Assembly: GCA_038049695.1 (NCBI GenBank)
Contig: CP142458.1
Span: 61,785,501-61,849,500 of the forward strand
DNA length: 64,000 nucleotides
Reading direction: 5' to 3'
From: Cinnamomum chago
Lineage: Eukaryota; Streptophyta; Magnoliopsida; Laurales; Lauraceae
The notes under the pieces were generated by a model, which saw only the letters and a program-made list of their open reading frames with translations, was not told where the DNA came from and ran no database searches. The translations under genes were made by a program, and so were the position numbers. Below, in pieces: positions 47,122-59,400 of the stretch (the first letter of the stretch is position 1; each line of letters begins with the position of its first letter).

Positions 47122-47354
47122 TGTTAATAACCAGTAACACCAAAAGCTCGAGCTGTTAGTGAACGGCATAACAATTTATATCAACTACCTCTTTTGAACG
47201 GGAAGCCATTCGAATTCGAAACCCGACAGACAAACAGATGAATGTAACATGCCTCCCAGAGGTTTTGAACTCATGACTTCTGGCTCTGATACTATGTTAA
47301 TAACCTTAAACACCAAAAGCTCAAGCTATTATTGAATGACAACAATTTATATCA
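47122..47354 (-). mobile_element. Candidate ultra-short TRIM/SMART-like element (233 bp)
   Basis: On the minus strand, a 60-62 bp terminal repeat (TGATATAAATTGTT...GGTTATTAACA) occurs at 47354-47295 and again at 47183-47122. After the first copy comes TAGTATCAGAGCC, like the iMet primer-binding site TGGTATCAGAGCC. Before the second copy lies a short purine-rich stretch (AAAAGAGGTAG). This is the LTR-PBS-PPT-LTR order of TRIM elements, with an internal part of about 111 bp. An alternative is a tRNA-like SINE, since a GTTCGAAACC B-box-like sequence lies nearby in related copies. Confidence 0.5.
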
Positions 47355-47724
47355 TCAGCCCCTCTCGAACGGAAAGCAGTTCGAATTTGAAACCCAACAG
47401 ACAGAGCAGTCCAGATAGAGGTTTCGAATAGTTTTAATACCATGTTAATAACGAGAAACACCAAAAGCTAGGTCATGCTTAAATACCATGCTAATAACCA
47501 AAAACACCAAAAGCTTGTTAATAAGCTTTTGGTGTTTCTGGTTATTAACATGGTATCAGAGTCAAAAGTCACAAGTTCGAAACCTCTTGGGAGGCATGTT
47601 ACCTCTATTTATTTATCGGGTTTTGAATTTGAATGGTTTCCTGTTCGGGGGGGGGGGGGGGGTGGTTTGATAATTGTCGTGATGTTCATTAACAGATCGA
47701 GCTTTTGGTGTTACTTGTTATTTA
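47355..47724. repeat. Further TRIM-like units in direct and inverted orientation with palindrome
   Basis: A second minus-strand unit continues to about 47470. At 47493-47546 a palindrome with 24 bp arms (one mismatch, loop GTTAAT) marks a switch to plus-strand copies. These consist of a partial terminal repeat ending GGTTATTAACA at 47550, the primer-like TGGTATCAGAGTC, an internal part, a run of about 18 Gs (47647-47662) in the polypurine position, and a terminal repeat from 47668. Confidence 0.55.
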
Positions 47725-50283
47725 GAGCAAATCAGCAAATTCTGCTACAGATTCACTCTTGGTCAAGCTTTTGGTGTTACTTGTTACTAACAATTTTGAC
47801 TCACAGAGCAAATCAGCAAATTTTCTACAGATTCACTCTTGGATTTCTATGTGCCTAAATATCTTTGAATTTCTCTTTGCCAAACTCTTCCATTAATACA
47901 CTCATTTCTATCAAGATTTCTTTATTGTTATTTTTGATATCATTATTACCATTATTTTTGTTGCTGTTGGTGATATTGGTATTGTTTCTTATGTGGTTAA
48001 TATTGTTGGTGAAAGTGTTATTTAAAGATAAGTTTGATTTAGTTTATGCTACCTTGATTATGAACTTGCAATGTAAGGTACTAAAAGGAATTATTTCTTA
48101 AGATTTTGAATAATGAGAGTGAATTTTTGCATAGAGTTTTTACCTGGAGCAATATATCTAATGGTTCCCTTCATCTCAAGCATGCTGGATTGAGTTCGAG
48201 AGGAACTGATGACATCATTAGAAAGGATTCTTGCTAAGCCGAATTCACCCAAATGGGCAACCATGTCATCATCAAGAAGAACATTGCTTGGTTTCAAGTC
48301 GCAATGGATTACTGGTGCTTCACAGTGGTGATGAAGATAATCTAACGCATAAGCCACATCCATGGCCACATTTAATCTTTGAAGAAGGTGAAGACTTTTC
48401 ATTTTCTCATTTTCATTTGGATGTATCCACGTATCTAAGCTCCCATTAGCCATGTACTGAAAAACTAATGCTTTGAAATCATTGCCTCTGAAATCAATGC
48501 TTGAGCAGACAGTCAATATCTTGATAATGTTTCGGTGTTGGATTCTTCCCAAGGCTTTGCATTCTGCTATAAAACTCTCAGAGCCTCTTTTTTGCTGTAA
48601 CTTGAGAATTTTTATTGCAACTGGTTTCTCAAAGCAATTTAGAAGTCCTTTATATACAGAACCATGACTTCTCGCACCAATCAGATTGGCTGATGAGAAG
48701 CCGTCTGTTGCTTTAAAAAGCATTGCATAAGTAACCCCTAGAAGGCTGTTTCTCATGAAAGACGCAGAAGCAGGCTTCTTGGTCGACTTTGTCAATAGAA
48801 AGCGGATGGCTAGAAGAGATGACAGCAGTAGAAAGAAACCTACAGCTACAACACCTATGACTATTGCTCTTCCTTGTTTCTTGGTAGGTAGTCTTGGGCA
48901 TGCTGGCAACTGTAGTTCTGAGATTCCCCCACAGAGCTTGCTATTTCCAGAAAGTGAGATCGCATTTGTATTTCGAAAAATTCCTAGTGTCGGGACCTCA
49001 CCTTCTAAACTATTGGAAGATAAATTTAAAAGATGCAGAAAAGGGTGTTGCTCAAGATATTTTGGAATTTGGTGGGATAAGTTGTTGTGTGAAAGATCAA
49101 GCACCTGAATAGATTTTAAAGAACTCAAGGAAGAAAGGATGCTTCCTTCGAAGAAATTGCCTTTCATGTAAAGGTGTTCCAAATGAGTGCAATTGCCAAG
49201 AGAGCTAGGACTATTGCCTGAAAATTTGTTGTTTGTGATGTTCAGCAGTGTAAGACTTCTCAACTTATTTGTATCAAACGGTAAGGATCCTGTTAAAGAA
49301 TTCATATCTACTTCAAGAAATATCAGGGAGGGAATATTTAAAACTTCTTCAGGTATGGCACCACTAAGGTTATTGTAGGAAAGGCGTAAATATTCTAGAT
49401 GGCGGCAATTTCCGAGACTCCTAGGAATGCTTCCATGTAGAACATTTCTCCGTAGATGCAGCCCATACAATTGAGTAATGTTTCCGAGGGAAGATGGAAT
49501 TTTCCCCGAAAGCTTGTTGTCATGCAAACTAATAACTTGAAACTTCTGAAGCTTCTGAAAATTGCTGGGAATAGTGCCTGAGAGAAGGTTAATCTGCATC
49601 GACAATAAAGTCAAGTTGACTAGGTTCTCAATTCCTGATGGGATGGTTCCATAAATTTGGTTTTGATACATTGCTAGCCGCCTCAGCTGAGTTGTGAGGT
49701 TACCTATCGAGTTGGGCATCACACCAAGGAATTTGTTTCCGCCTATACTTAAAGTATCTAACCTAGTGCAATTGGTTAAAGCTGCAATGAAACCCAGGTC
49801 ACCACTGAGGTTGTTGATTCCAAAATTAAGCCATTTAAGGTCATGCAACCTTCCTAGGTTTGTAGGCACAGTTCCAGTGAAGTTGTTCAGGCTGAAATCA
49901 AGATGTTGGATCATTGAATTATTGCCTAATGAAATTGGTATGGATCCTGTGAACTGGTTTCTTCTGACAATAAGCTTTTCAAGCTTGGGAAGAGTGAGTC
50001 CCAGCTGAGGTGGAAGGCTCCCATGTAGTTGGTTGTATGCCACATCAATAAAAAAGATAGTTGAGGGATTGCAAAGGGAGGAAGAAACTGTACCTGAAAG
50101 ATTATTTCGACGAACTACAAGAACCTTCAAGTTCACCATTCGGCCTGGATCATTTGGGATATTGCCCTCCAAATTATTTATTGATAGATCGAGATGAGTG
50201 AGTGATGTAAGGTTCCCGATTGGCGGGGGGATGGGGCCAATGAAATTGTTGCGGTTAAGCGTCAAAGATTCGAGCCTTCTCAA

Positions 50284-52543
50284 TTTGATCCGATCCGGTC
50301 CTCCACGGATTGGATTGGTTTTGCAACAGTCACGGTTTGGTGAAAGATTCCAAATCCATCAATCCATAGGTAACGGATTAATCATCATTATCATCATCAT
50401 CATCATCAATATTGTTATTATTTTGATAGCTATTTCGCATGTTGATTTCTCACTGCAATGTTTATGGGAAAAATGAAAAAAAGGATCAGCCAATTCATTG
50501 GTAGCTCAGTTGTGAGGCTCATCCCTTTCACAAAAACAATCAAGACTCATTCCCTGGGTGTAGCGCTAATGCCTCATGGTGAGGGACTTCGGTAAGTGCA
50601 TGAGTATTTACTAAATATAACAAAAATAGAAAATAGAAAAATAAAAAACTGATGAATGTTGAGATCAAGTCAATGTTTCTTTCATCCAATAGTGATGTCA
50701 ACATGACATCATGCTTATATATTAAATAAATTAATAAAAAAAATTTAGGAGTAAAAATATATAAAACATAGAGAAATTATAGAAAAATTGAAAATGAGAA
50801 GTCCAAAATAAAGAGAATTTGATATGACTCCCAAAATGGGAAGAGTTGAAATTAAAAAAAAAAAAAAAGAAAATTAGAAAATTTTGAAGACGAAAATCCT
50901 AAGGAGATGAAGCTCCTTTTGAAATGAAGGAACGAAGGACCCTATAAGTTGTTCTTTTACAAGAAATATAGAAATAGATTCTTTTTGGAATCCAAAACTT
51001 AAGTTGCCATTTTGTCCTATTTTATTTTGAGGATTTCACCAAAAAGATAACTTTAAGTGGCCATTGCACCATACATAAAACTTTAGCCAGCAGTGCACCA
51101 AACAAGGAATTCGTACAGAAAAAGTAATTTTTTTCACCATTTTTTTTTTGTGGTTGATAAGTCCACAAAATTAGGTCATTAGGTCATCATTTCATGAGCA
51201 CTTGTATACTTAATTAGGTTTAATTTCATAGATTACACTCAATTTCATGATTTCATGCATGTGGGGTTATTTTTGGAAACATGGTCAAAATAGGTCAAAA
51301 TTCATTACATTGCATGTCTTTTATAAAATTAAGGTTTTTCATCTCATTTATCACCCCAAAATTAGTTTTTTTTTTTTTTTGTTTGTGCTTCATCGATGTA
51401 TACCTACTATTTTTGGCATCATAAACTATTTTTGGAAAGTTTGTCATTTGGGTACATCATTAGGCATGTAGGGTCCCATGCATGATTCATATTTATTTTC
51501 TTACATATAATTAATGATAAATTTATAATTAATGATAGATTTATTTCTTTCAATTTGTAGGAGAAATCAACATGGGACCCACATATTGATGAAATTTGAG
51601 AAGAGAGGTCAAAGGAAAGTCAAATAAGCAAGCAAGAAAAGAGTCTAAGTGTGCCTTGGACGTCCAACATGGGTCCCGGACAACCCATTGCATGTCAACA
51701 TAGAAGCTTCCATTTGTGCATAATTATTTGTACATAGAAGTTCAGGGACAGTAACTTAAAATGCCCATAATTGTCAAACCGAATGACGGATTGGCGCAAT
51801 CTAGTCACCGTTGGAAAGCTCATTTCAAGTAGATATTCGTGACAAGATTGTGTAAATCAGAGCTATATTGAGGGAGATATGACCTCAAGAAGTTGTCTGC
51901 TGTAGTTTTAGGCGGTAATAGCAAAATCTCAATATTTGGAAAGTTTCTTCCCTCTACATCATCATGCAATTTTTAGATATATTCTTGGAATTATACGAGG
52001 AGGGTGTGTGCATCAAGAAACCTAATAAGGCAAGGAGATATCTCAAATTTAAAAGTCTTACGAAAGAAAGAAGCTAGCTTGGAGCCTAAGTAAGAATCTC
52101 TACACATAAGGAAACAAGTGTCCTAAAGATGAGAGATTCTTTACTAAAAACAGATTCGCAAAAAGCAAGAAAAGGAGTCATGGGGAGGGGCTGGACATCA
52201 CCTTGGGGATCGCCTTGGAGGCTCTCTCTCGCTCTCCATTCCACTCCACTCCTTTCTTTTTCTCTCTCTAAGTCCCTTTCTGCTTCTTCTCTCTTTTAAT
52301 TCTTTTAGGCATAGGTTGAGAGGCCATGTTGAGAGTATGAAAAGGAGAGAAGAACATTAATTTCATGTACTCGAAGATCAAGGAAAAAAAACACTACATG
52401 GATTGATTATGCGTGTTCTTTATGTAAGTGATTTAATTTTCTATTTTTAGTTCTTTTCTGTGTTTTGATTGGAGATAATATTTCACATAATTAGATCTAG
52501 GTTTTTTTAAATAAAAAATTTGAATTAAAAGTCGAGAGACATT

Positions 52544-52586
<43 letters not shown>

Positions 52587-52590
52587 TTCC
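50284..52590. other. Intergenic DNA between RLK pseudogene 2 and gene 3
   Basis: No gene. A (CAT/ATC)n stretch lies at about 50380-50406. About 51770-51900 has the wording of a Ty3-gypsy LTR or leader (GTTGGAAAGCTCATTTC), without ends. An (AG)n microsatellite lies at 52548-52581. Confidence 0.45.
50490..50640 (+). repeat. Possible SINE remnant
   Basis: TTGGTAGCTCAGTTGTGAGG resembles a pol III A box, and an A-rich tail follows (about 50610-50650). The B box is not clear. Confidence 0.25.
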
Positions 52591-52593
52591 TTA

Positions 52594-52883
52594 AGGCTTG
52601 TTTGGTAATTTTACTAATATAGTCAAGTGAAGTCAAACATCCCGTCAAAAGCACTTTTTACCGAAGCTCTCTCCATCTTTTCCAAAAAAGTCAAAAAGCA
52701 ACTTCATTTACTCACTAAAAGACAAAAAAAAAAAAAATTTCCATTTCCCCATACAAAAAGTAAAAAATATTCCATCCCAAACAACTAACAACATAATATC
52801 ATCATAACTCACTTATATTTTATCCATTCTTTTCATTTCACTTCACTCCACTTTATTTTAAAAGTAAATTACGAAACGGGCCC
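52594..52883. mobile_element. 290 bp PIF/Harbinger-type MITE, TSD TTA
   Basis: Ends AGGCTTGTTTGGTAATTTTA and AAATTACGAAACGGGCCC are inverted repeats, flanked by TTA at 52591-52593 and 52884-52886. The paralogous site downstream of RLK gene 1 (about 16465-16480) reads TTTCCTTAATGAC without the element, which proves an insertion. Confidence 0.85.
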
Positions 52884-53110
52884 TTAATGACAAAGCAACT
52901 ACACTATTAGAAGAAGCACACAAAGAAAGTAACTACACTATACAGAAGAAGTACACTAAAGAAGAAAAAAAAGGAGGAAAAAATCACTCTTAAAGAAGAC
53001 ATTTTCTACACACTCTTTCTCATCATGGAACACAACCAAACCTCAATATGACTAAGAGCAGATGAACCTTCATTAACACTAGCTGTCTGCCATGTGTATC
53101 TTACCACTTT

Positions 53111-53484
53111 TCAGCGCCTGAGATAAAAGTCCCTAATCTTTTGCATTTCAATAACAACATCTTTCATCTCCATTCTTTCTTTTGGCAATTCGCGAGAACA
53201 AGATACACCTATTTTCACCAATGAAATTAGGGACTCTTGCATCATGCTTCTAATTTTTTCATAATCTTCACTGTGCTTAATGATTTCAATTTCTTCTGTG
53301 AGTAATCGGTGATCTATGATCTCCATCACAAGTTCAGGAAGTGCCATCTTAGCAAATTGATGAAGACTGAGATTATTTGCAAACATATCATCAGAAGGCC
53401 TCTTTCCGGTAATCATCTCTAGCAGAAGAATCCCATAACTGTACACATCTCCGGATGTGGATGTATTGGCACCCATACCATATT
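53111..53484 (-). CDS. Exon 2 of RLK gene 3
   Basis: Begins at the AG acceptor 53486-53485 and encodes EYGMGANTSTSGDVYSYG, LEMITGKRPSDDMF and, at the end, RDFYLRR with stop at 53111. It lies 5.4 kb from exon 1 because of intron insertions, so it could be mistaken for a separate fragment. It is nearly identical to 16757-17130. Confidence 0.9.
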
Positions 53485-56400
53485 CTGCAGTTCATAGACA
53501 ATTTATTTTCAATAAGCAAGGATTGCTAGTGCAAGTGCAACTCATGCATCCATATTCCCACTCTAAGTACTAAAGGATGTGTGAATTGAAAAAGGTGTGA
53601 AAATCAAGTAGACGGCTTCTCCTCCAATACTTCCTCTTCTTCAGCCTCTATATGGTGCTTCTTCAAATCTAACACAAACCTTGGTATTACTCTCATTGAT
53701 TTCTCCCCTCAATTCCTAACCATCTCCTTTATCAGTCCCTCCTCTGCCTCTAATTGCCTCCTTACAGGGATCTATGCCTCTACAAATTGCCTCCAGAGAA
53801 GAGACCTATGGAGTTACCTCTCTTCTCAGGCTTCCACAAATTATCCCTGGTGTGTGCTAGGTGACTTCAATTCTATCATCTCTGCCTCTGAAAACTCAGT
53901 CTTAAGCCTTCTCGTCTCAACCTTGAATTCCAGCAGCTGATCATCTCCATAGGTTTGCAAGACATGGGATTCACAGGTAACAAATTTACTTGGTCAAATA
54001 ACCGTAAGGGGGCTGGTTATGTGGCAACAAGGCTGGACAGAGCCCTCTGCAACTATTCCTGGCTTTCCAGCTCTTCTGACCCCTTGCTCACCCACCTGCC
54101 CAAATTCTCCTCGGATCACTGTCCCTTGCTTCTCTCTCACAGTAGGCGGCCTCAAGTGGCTATGGCTCCTTTCAAATTTGAAGCTATGTGGATTCACCAC
54201 CCTGATTTTCTTCACCTTGTAGCTGATTCTTGGAATCTAGACTCTGCAGGAAACTTCCAGCAGGAGCTGGCTTCCAACCTGAAAACCCTGAAGCAGATCC
54301 TCAAAGGTTGGAACAAAACAGTTTTTGGTGATATTAGATCCAAAATTGCTGAGGCTGAAAATCTAGTTCTAGAGACTCAAGCCCTCTTAGATGCTGGCCC
54401 CACCTCTGCTCTTCATCTTTCTCTTGCGGAAGCAAAGGCTTCCCTTCACAACTGTCTTCATCTTGAAGAAATTCACTGGCGCCAGAAATCTAGAATTAGA
54501 TGGCTGAAGGAGGGAGACGGAATACTGCTTTCTTCCACGCTTCTGCCAAATCCAGAGGAGCCGTAAATTGCATTGACAAAATTCAATCGAATGGCACCTG
54601 GGTGATGATCAGTCAGAAATCCAGTCCCTGGCGGTGGACCACTTCTCTTCTATAGCCAACTCAGCTCATCCTGCTCCCTCTGACTCCCTGTTTGGGTTAG
54701 GAAGCAATAAAGTTTCTCAAGACATGAACATCAGTCTATCCAGATCTCCTGATGCTGAGGAGGTCAGGGCTGCTGTCTTTGCTCTCAAGAAGGATAGTTC
54801 TCCTGGCCCGGATGGGTTCTCAGGCCTCTTCTTCACTACTGCCTGGCACATCATTGGATCCTCTGTGGTTAATGCAATTCAGCAATTTTTCACCACAGGC
54901 AAGCTCTACAGAGCCTTCAACACATACTTCCTCACTCTGATCCCAAAATCAAATTCCCCTTCCTCTTTTGCTGATTACAGACCTATTAGCCTCCTAAATT
55001 TTTCTTACAAAATCATTGCAAAAATCTTAGCTTCTAGACTTTCTAAGCTCATCCCCCACCTTGTTTCTCCTAACCAGGCTGCTTTTGTCCAAGGTAGATC
55101 AATCCATCAACACATAGCCTTAGCCCATGAGCTGTTCCAAAAACTCCACTCTAAGCTTAAGGGTGGTTCCCTGTGCTTGCAACTGGACATCTCCAAGGCT
55201 TTTGATAAGCTCAGTTGGCCTTTTCTCTTCAAATCCCTTCACTTCTTTGGTTTCTCTCCCAAGTGGATCAACCTCATCAGGGAATGTGTTTGCACTGCCA
55301 AAGGATCTGTCCTCATTAACAGATCTCCCTTTGGCTTTTTCAACTCCTCTTGTGGCTTAAGGCAAGGGGATCCCCTATCCCCTTATCTCTTTATTCTTGC
55401 TGAAGAAATTTTAAGCCTCAACATCCAAAGCCTGCTATCTAACAGCTCCATCTCTCCCCTCTCATCTGCTCCAAATACCCCCTGCCATCTCATGTATGCT
55501 GATGATATCCTTCTCTTCCTAAAAGGCCATAAAAGGAGTCTCTTAGCCTTGAAGGAGGTCATCTCCAGCTACCAAGTCAGTGCTGGCCAGTCCATTAACC
55601 TGGAAAAGAGCAAACTTTTCATTGGCAAATGCAACCATAGAAAGAGAAGACAAATTATGGACATCACAAATATCCATGACAGACCTCTCCTTTCAACTTA
55701 TCTTGGCGCTCCTCTCATTATTGGTACCCCCAGAAGACAACACTTCTCTCCTCTGCTTGAAAGGTTTTTTCACAAGCTCTCTGGTTGGAAATCTCAGCTT
55801 CTCTCCCTCGCTGGTCGTAGGACTCTGGTGAGACATGTGCTTAGTAGTCTTCCTATACACATAGCCATGATCCTCCCAATTCCTAAGTCAGTGTGCTCTA
55901 ACATGGAGACCATCATGAGGAATTTCCTTTGGTCTGGGGGGGCCTCTAGACATAAAAGAAGCCAGTTGAACTGGGCAACGGTCACTCTCCCTACTATCGA
56001 AGGAGGTCTGGGCATCAGGCGCATTAGTGAGCAAAATGAGGCTTCTTTCATCAAAATGGGTTGGACTGCCATGTCTTCTAACTCTCTCTGGGCTAACTGG
56101 ATGGCTGGAAGATATTTTCCTAGATGCTCTATCTGGCATTCTTCCTCCTCAAAATCAGGTTCCTGTATATGGCGGAAAATCAGGCTTTTCTCTCATCACA
56201 TTCACTCTCGTAGCATTTGGAAGGTGGGCGATGGAAAGAGAGTGGACCCCTGGTATGATAATTGGATGCAAGCAGGCAGTATCGCCTCCCAATACCCTTC
56301 CTTCATTTTCCCCCCCAACCAGAAGCTGCATTCCCTCTGGACTGGATCCCAATGGACTCTTCCTCCTGATATCCCCACGTCAGCTGAGGTTTCTCTGAAA

Positions 56401-59400
56401 GAAGGCCTCCAGCACCTTATTCTGGATCCTTTCTCAAAAGATTCCCTTCTTTGGAGCTCCCACCAGGACCAAGGTCTATCCCTCAAGGAATCTTGGTAAA
56501 TGATCAGATATCGAAATCCTTCAGCGTATTGGTCGAATTGGGCTCCGCTGGTATGGAATTCTATTCAGTACCCAAGGGTCTCTCTCTTTGCTTGGAGGCT
56601 GCTGCATGGAAAGACTCCCTCTCAAATCTGGGTTCAAAATTCTGGCATTAGTATGGCTTCTAGATGCTGTCTGTGTCTTCAAGAGCAAGAGTCTACTCTC
56701 CACCTGCTTTTCCTCTGCTCCTTCTCCGCGGATATCTGGAAGTGGATCCTCTCCAAGGCGGGAACTGCTGTAGCTGGTCCCCTTTTCCCTTCTAAGATTT
56801 GGCAGGCTCTTTCTTCTCACAGTGACAGATTAGCTTGTAAAGGTGCTGCTACTATCCTCTTCTCTACTACCTTTGCTTTATGGAATTGTAGGAATGAAGC
56901 AACTTTCTCCAACCGAAGGGTCTCCCAGACAAAGGTTTCCTTATACCTGACTGAGCTTCTCTCTGTATCTCTCAAGCGTATCTCAAAACCATTCTCTGGA
57001 AGACCTCTTCAGTTATTCTGTAATTCTTTATTCTCTGTTTCTTAAGCTTGGCTTTGTCTCTGGGCCTCTGTCTTAGCTTCTCCCTGTTGTAGTTCTTTTT
57101 GGTTGGCTCCTCTGTGGGCTCTCTGCCTCTGTCTTTTTTCCTTTTTCTCTTAATACAATTTGCCATTTAGCAAAAAAAAAAAAAAAAACTAAAACCATAC
57201 GATTGTATCATAGGCAGGTCGAGCAATGGTTAGTCTTCAATATGAGAAAATAATTTTTTGATAATTCAACGTCAACTAGTGATCAAGATCCTTCAGAGTT
57301 GATGCTTAATTATTCAAATAAACATTACCAGATAGGGAAAAATGTATTTCACATTTGCTTGTAGATATGCATTATATGCATTAGTTACAGTAATGATTTA
57401 TAATGTTCTTCACGCGATTAACAACATATATAGCTCACACGTTTAAGCAAAGTTGTAAAGAGAAGAGCTTGAGATGGGTTGATCGACTAACAAGCTAAGC
57501 TTGAGCTTGCACCAGTTTGGCCTGACTGTTGTTTATGTTTCATATATATAAGTCTACATATGGCATATGTAGAAACATTGTGGAAAAATACCAAAAAATG
57601 TATTTCACCATTTGCTTGTAGCTATGCATTACATATCTCATCTAACTCCGGCTCATCTTTTACCAAAAATAAAAAAAAGAAAAAAGAAAAACATTGCAGC
57701 TTGTCTTCGTCGGATCGAACAAGAGCTCCTAATTGGCTAGCTGTGGGAAGAGTGTCATACCTAAGGTTAATCATGGTAGCCAGGTGACATCTAAGACTGG
57801 CAACCAATTGAGCAATCCCAATATGTTTTCATCAAGGTACCTTCTTAATAATGAAAGTGTAAAGCTAGCAAACAAGCACAACTATCAACATACTTGCCGT
57901 AAAAAGAAAAAAAAACATGCTTGCTATATATTCGTTTGCTTCTTGTATCCCGTTTTGCCTTTTTAATATGAGTTTTTATTACCAATAAAAAAAAATAACA
58001 TACTTGCTGTAATGGAATTGTTTGAACTTGGAAAACTTGGGGCTGGGACTCACCAACTAGGTGAGGCTTTTAATTAGGCCACCCATAAAGTAGATTGAAA
58101 AAAAAAATCGAAAATCACATACCAATTGATGTGGTTCATTCGGACAGCAAGTGTCACATATTTGGTGAGTTCCAACCCCTGGATGAATAGGAGTTGGCCC
58201 CACCGTTAGATTGATGATCATAGTAAAGCACTTGAGTATTCTATATTCATTGACATATATATTATATACGGATCTATCCGGGGACGGGGTTAAGCTCCCA
58301 CTGGGGTCATGGGGGCCACATTTATTTTGTCCAGTTGGAATTTTAATAAGTGAACCCTTTAGAGAAGCCTCAGAAATTTCCCATGAGTTTCACCCAAGAA
58401 CAAGGCCCAATAAATTAGATATCCAGGTTGGGCTATGCGTATCATATATAAGATAAACATTGTTGTGAATGTATTCATTATAGGGAGTTCATGGGTTGGG
58501 GCAAGCTGGCTCGAAGCTTGTTATAAGGCCTAATATTCTAGCTCATGTAGGCCTAAACATCTGGACCAAGTTCAATTCATTTGAAAAACTCATGTAGGCC
58601 TTTGAGCCAAATATGTTAGACCAAACTTGGTCTTCAAGCATGCAAAAGCCCAGATATTTAACTATTGGACAAGAAAATTTCTCCCAGATCCATTCCAAGG
58701 TCTTAAAACAAAACCCAAATCCAGACAATTCATGATAAGGTTAGGCTGGTCTGGCCCATGAGCACCATAGTATAAAAATTTTAATTGAAGAATATTCTTA
58801 ATTATTATATCTTGAGGCCCATTTGCTCTATATCAGGTGCTAATAATAAAATGAAGTTTTTTTTTTTTTTTCAAAAGACTTAAAAATCAAAGAAGTGATA
58901 AATGGATACCTGGAGCAACATATCCGATAGTCCCCTTTATTGCGAGCGAGTTGGTTTGAGACTGAGAATAATTGATATCTTCTGAAAGGATCCTTGCTAG
59001 GCCAAAATCGCTCACGTGTGCGACCATGTCATCATCAAGAAGAACGTTGCTGGGTTTGAGGTCACAGTGAATTATTGGTGCTTCACAATGATTATGAAGG
59101 TAATCCAAGGCACAAGCTATATCAATGGCTACATTTAGCCTCTGAACAAGGCTCATATTTTTCAATTGATGGTGCACATCTTCATTTGCACTTGGATGCA
59201 GCCAACTGTCCAAACTCTCATTAGGCATGTATTCAACAACTAATGCCTTGAAATCACTGCCACTAAAATCAAGGCTTGAGCAAACAGTTAAGATTTTGAC
59301 GATATTCCGATGCCTAATGCTTCTTAATGCCCTGCATTCAGCTATGAAACTCTTAGAAGCTCTTCGTTGTTGTAATCTGAGAACCTTTACTGCAACAGTC

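Larger units (their letters stand above)
43804..48143 (-). other. 4.3 kb intron of RLK pseudogene 2
   Basis: Mostly AT-rich decayed repeats. It contains the TRIM-like cluster at 47122-47724 and a short tandem duplication (about 47700-47845) with AGCAAATCAGCAAATT and CAGATTCACTCTTGG. A 116-codon frame at 44701-45051 has no recognisable domain. A TGTAACACCC at about 46138 could be a decayed LTR start. Confidence 0.55.
43412..50283 (-). pseudogene. LRR receptor-like kinase pseudogene 2: truncated, stop in exon 2, DFG changed to EFG
   Basis: Exon 1 (50283-48144) is open for 713 codons but starts inside the LRR domain (LESLTLNRNNFIGPIPPPIG). The signal peptide, LRRNT and about eight LRRs present in gene 3 are missing, and the sequence upstream of about 50290 is unrelated. 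About 17 LRRs, a transmembrane segment (VIGVVAVGFFLLLSSLLAI) and the kinase follow. The kinase has GARSHGSVYKG (Gly-rich loop altered), VAIKIL, non-RD HCDLKPSN and GEFGLAR, where the magnesium-binding Asp of DFG is Glu. The GT donor at 48143 and AG acceptor at 43805 fit the conserved CCA-G/AG-TAC splice, leaving a 4.3 kb intron. Exon 2 has a TGA. It is clearly non-functional as a kinase receptor, and more diverged from genes 1 and 3 than these are from each other. Confidence 0.88.
53485..58909 (-). other. Expanded intron of RLK gene 3
   Basis: Homologous to the 794 bp intron of gene 1 at both ends, but enlarged by LINE copy C (53613-57187) and by about 1.0 kb extra sequence (about 57230-58270) absent from gene 1. 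The extra part has no gene. Confidence 0.8.

Noticed and set aside
47865..48101. Hydrophobic leucine-rich small protein
   Set aside because: Derived from a T-rich stretch just after exon 1 of RLK pseudogene 2; low complexity with no gene context.
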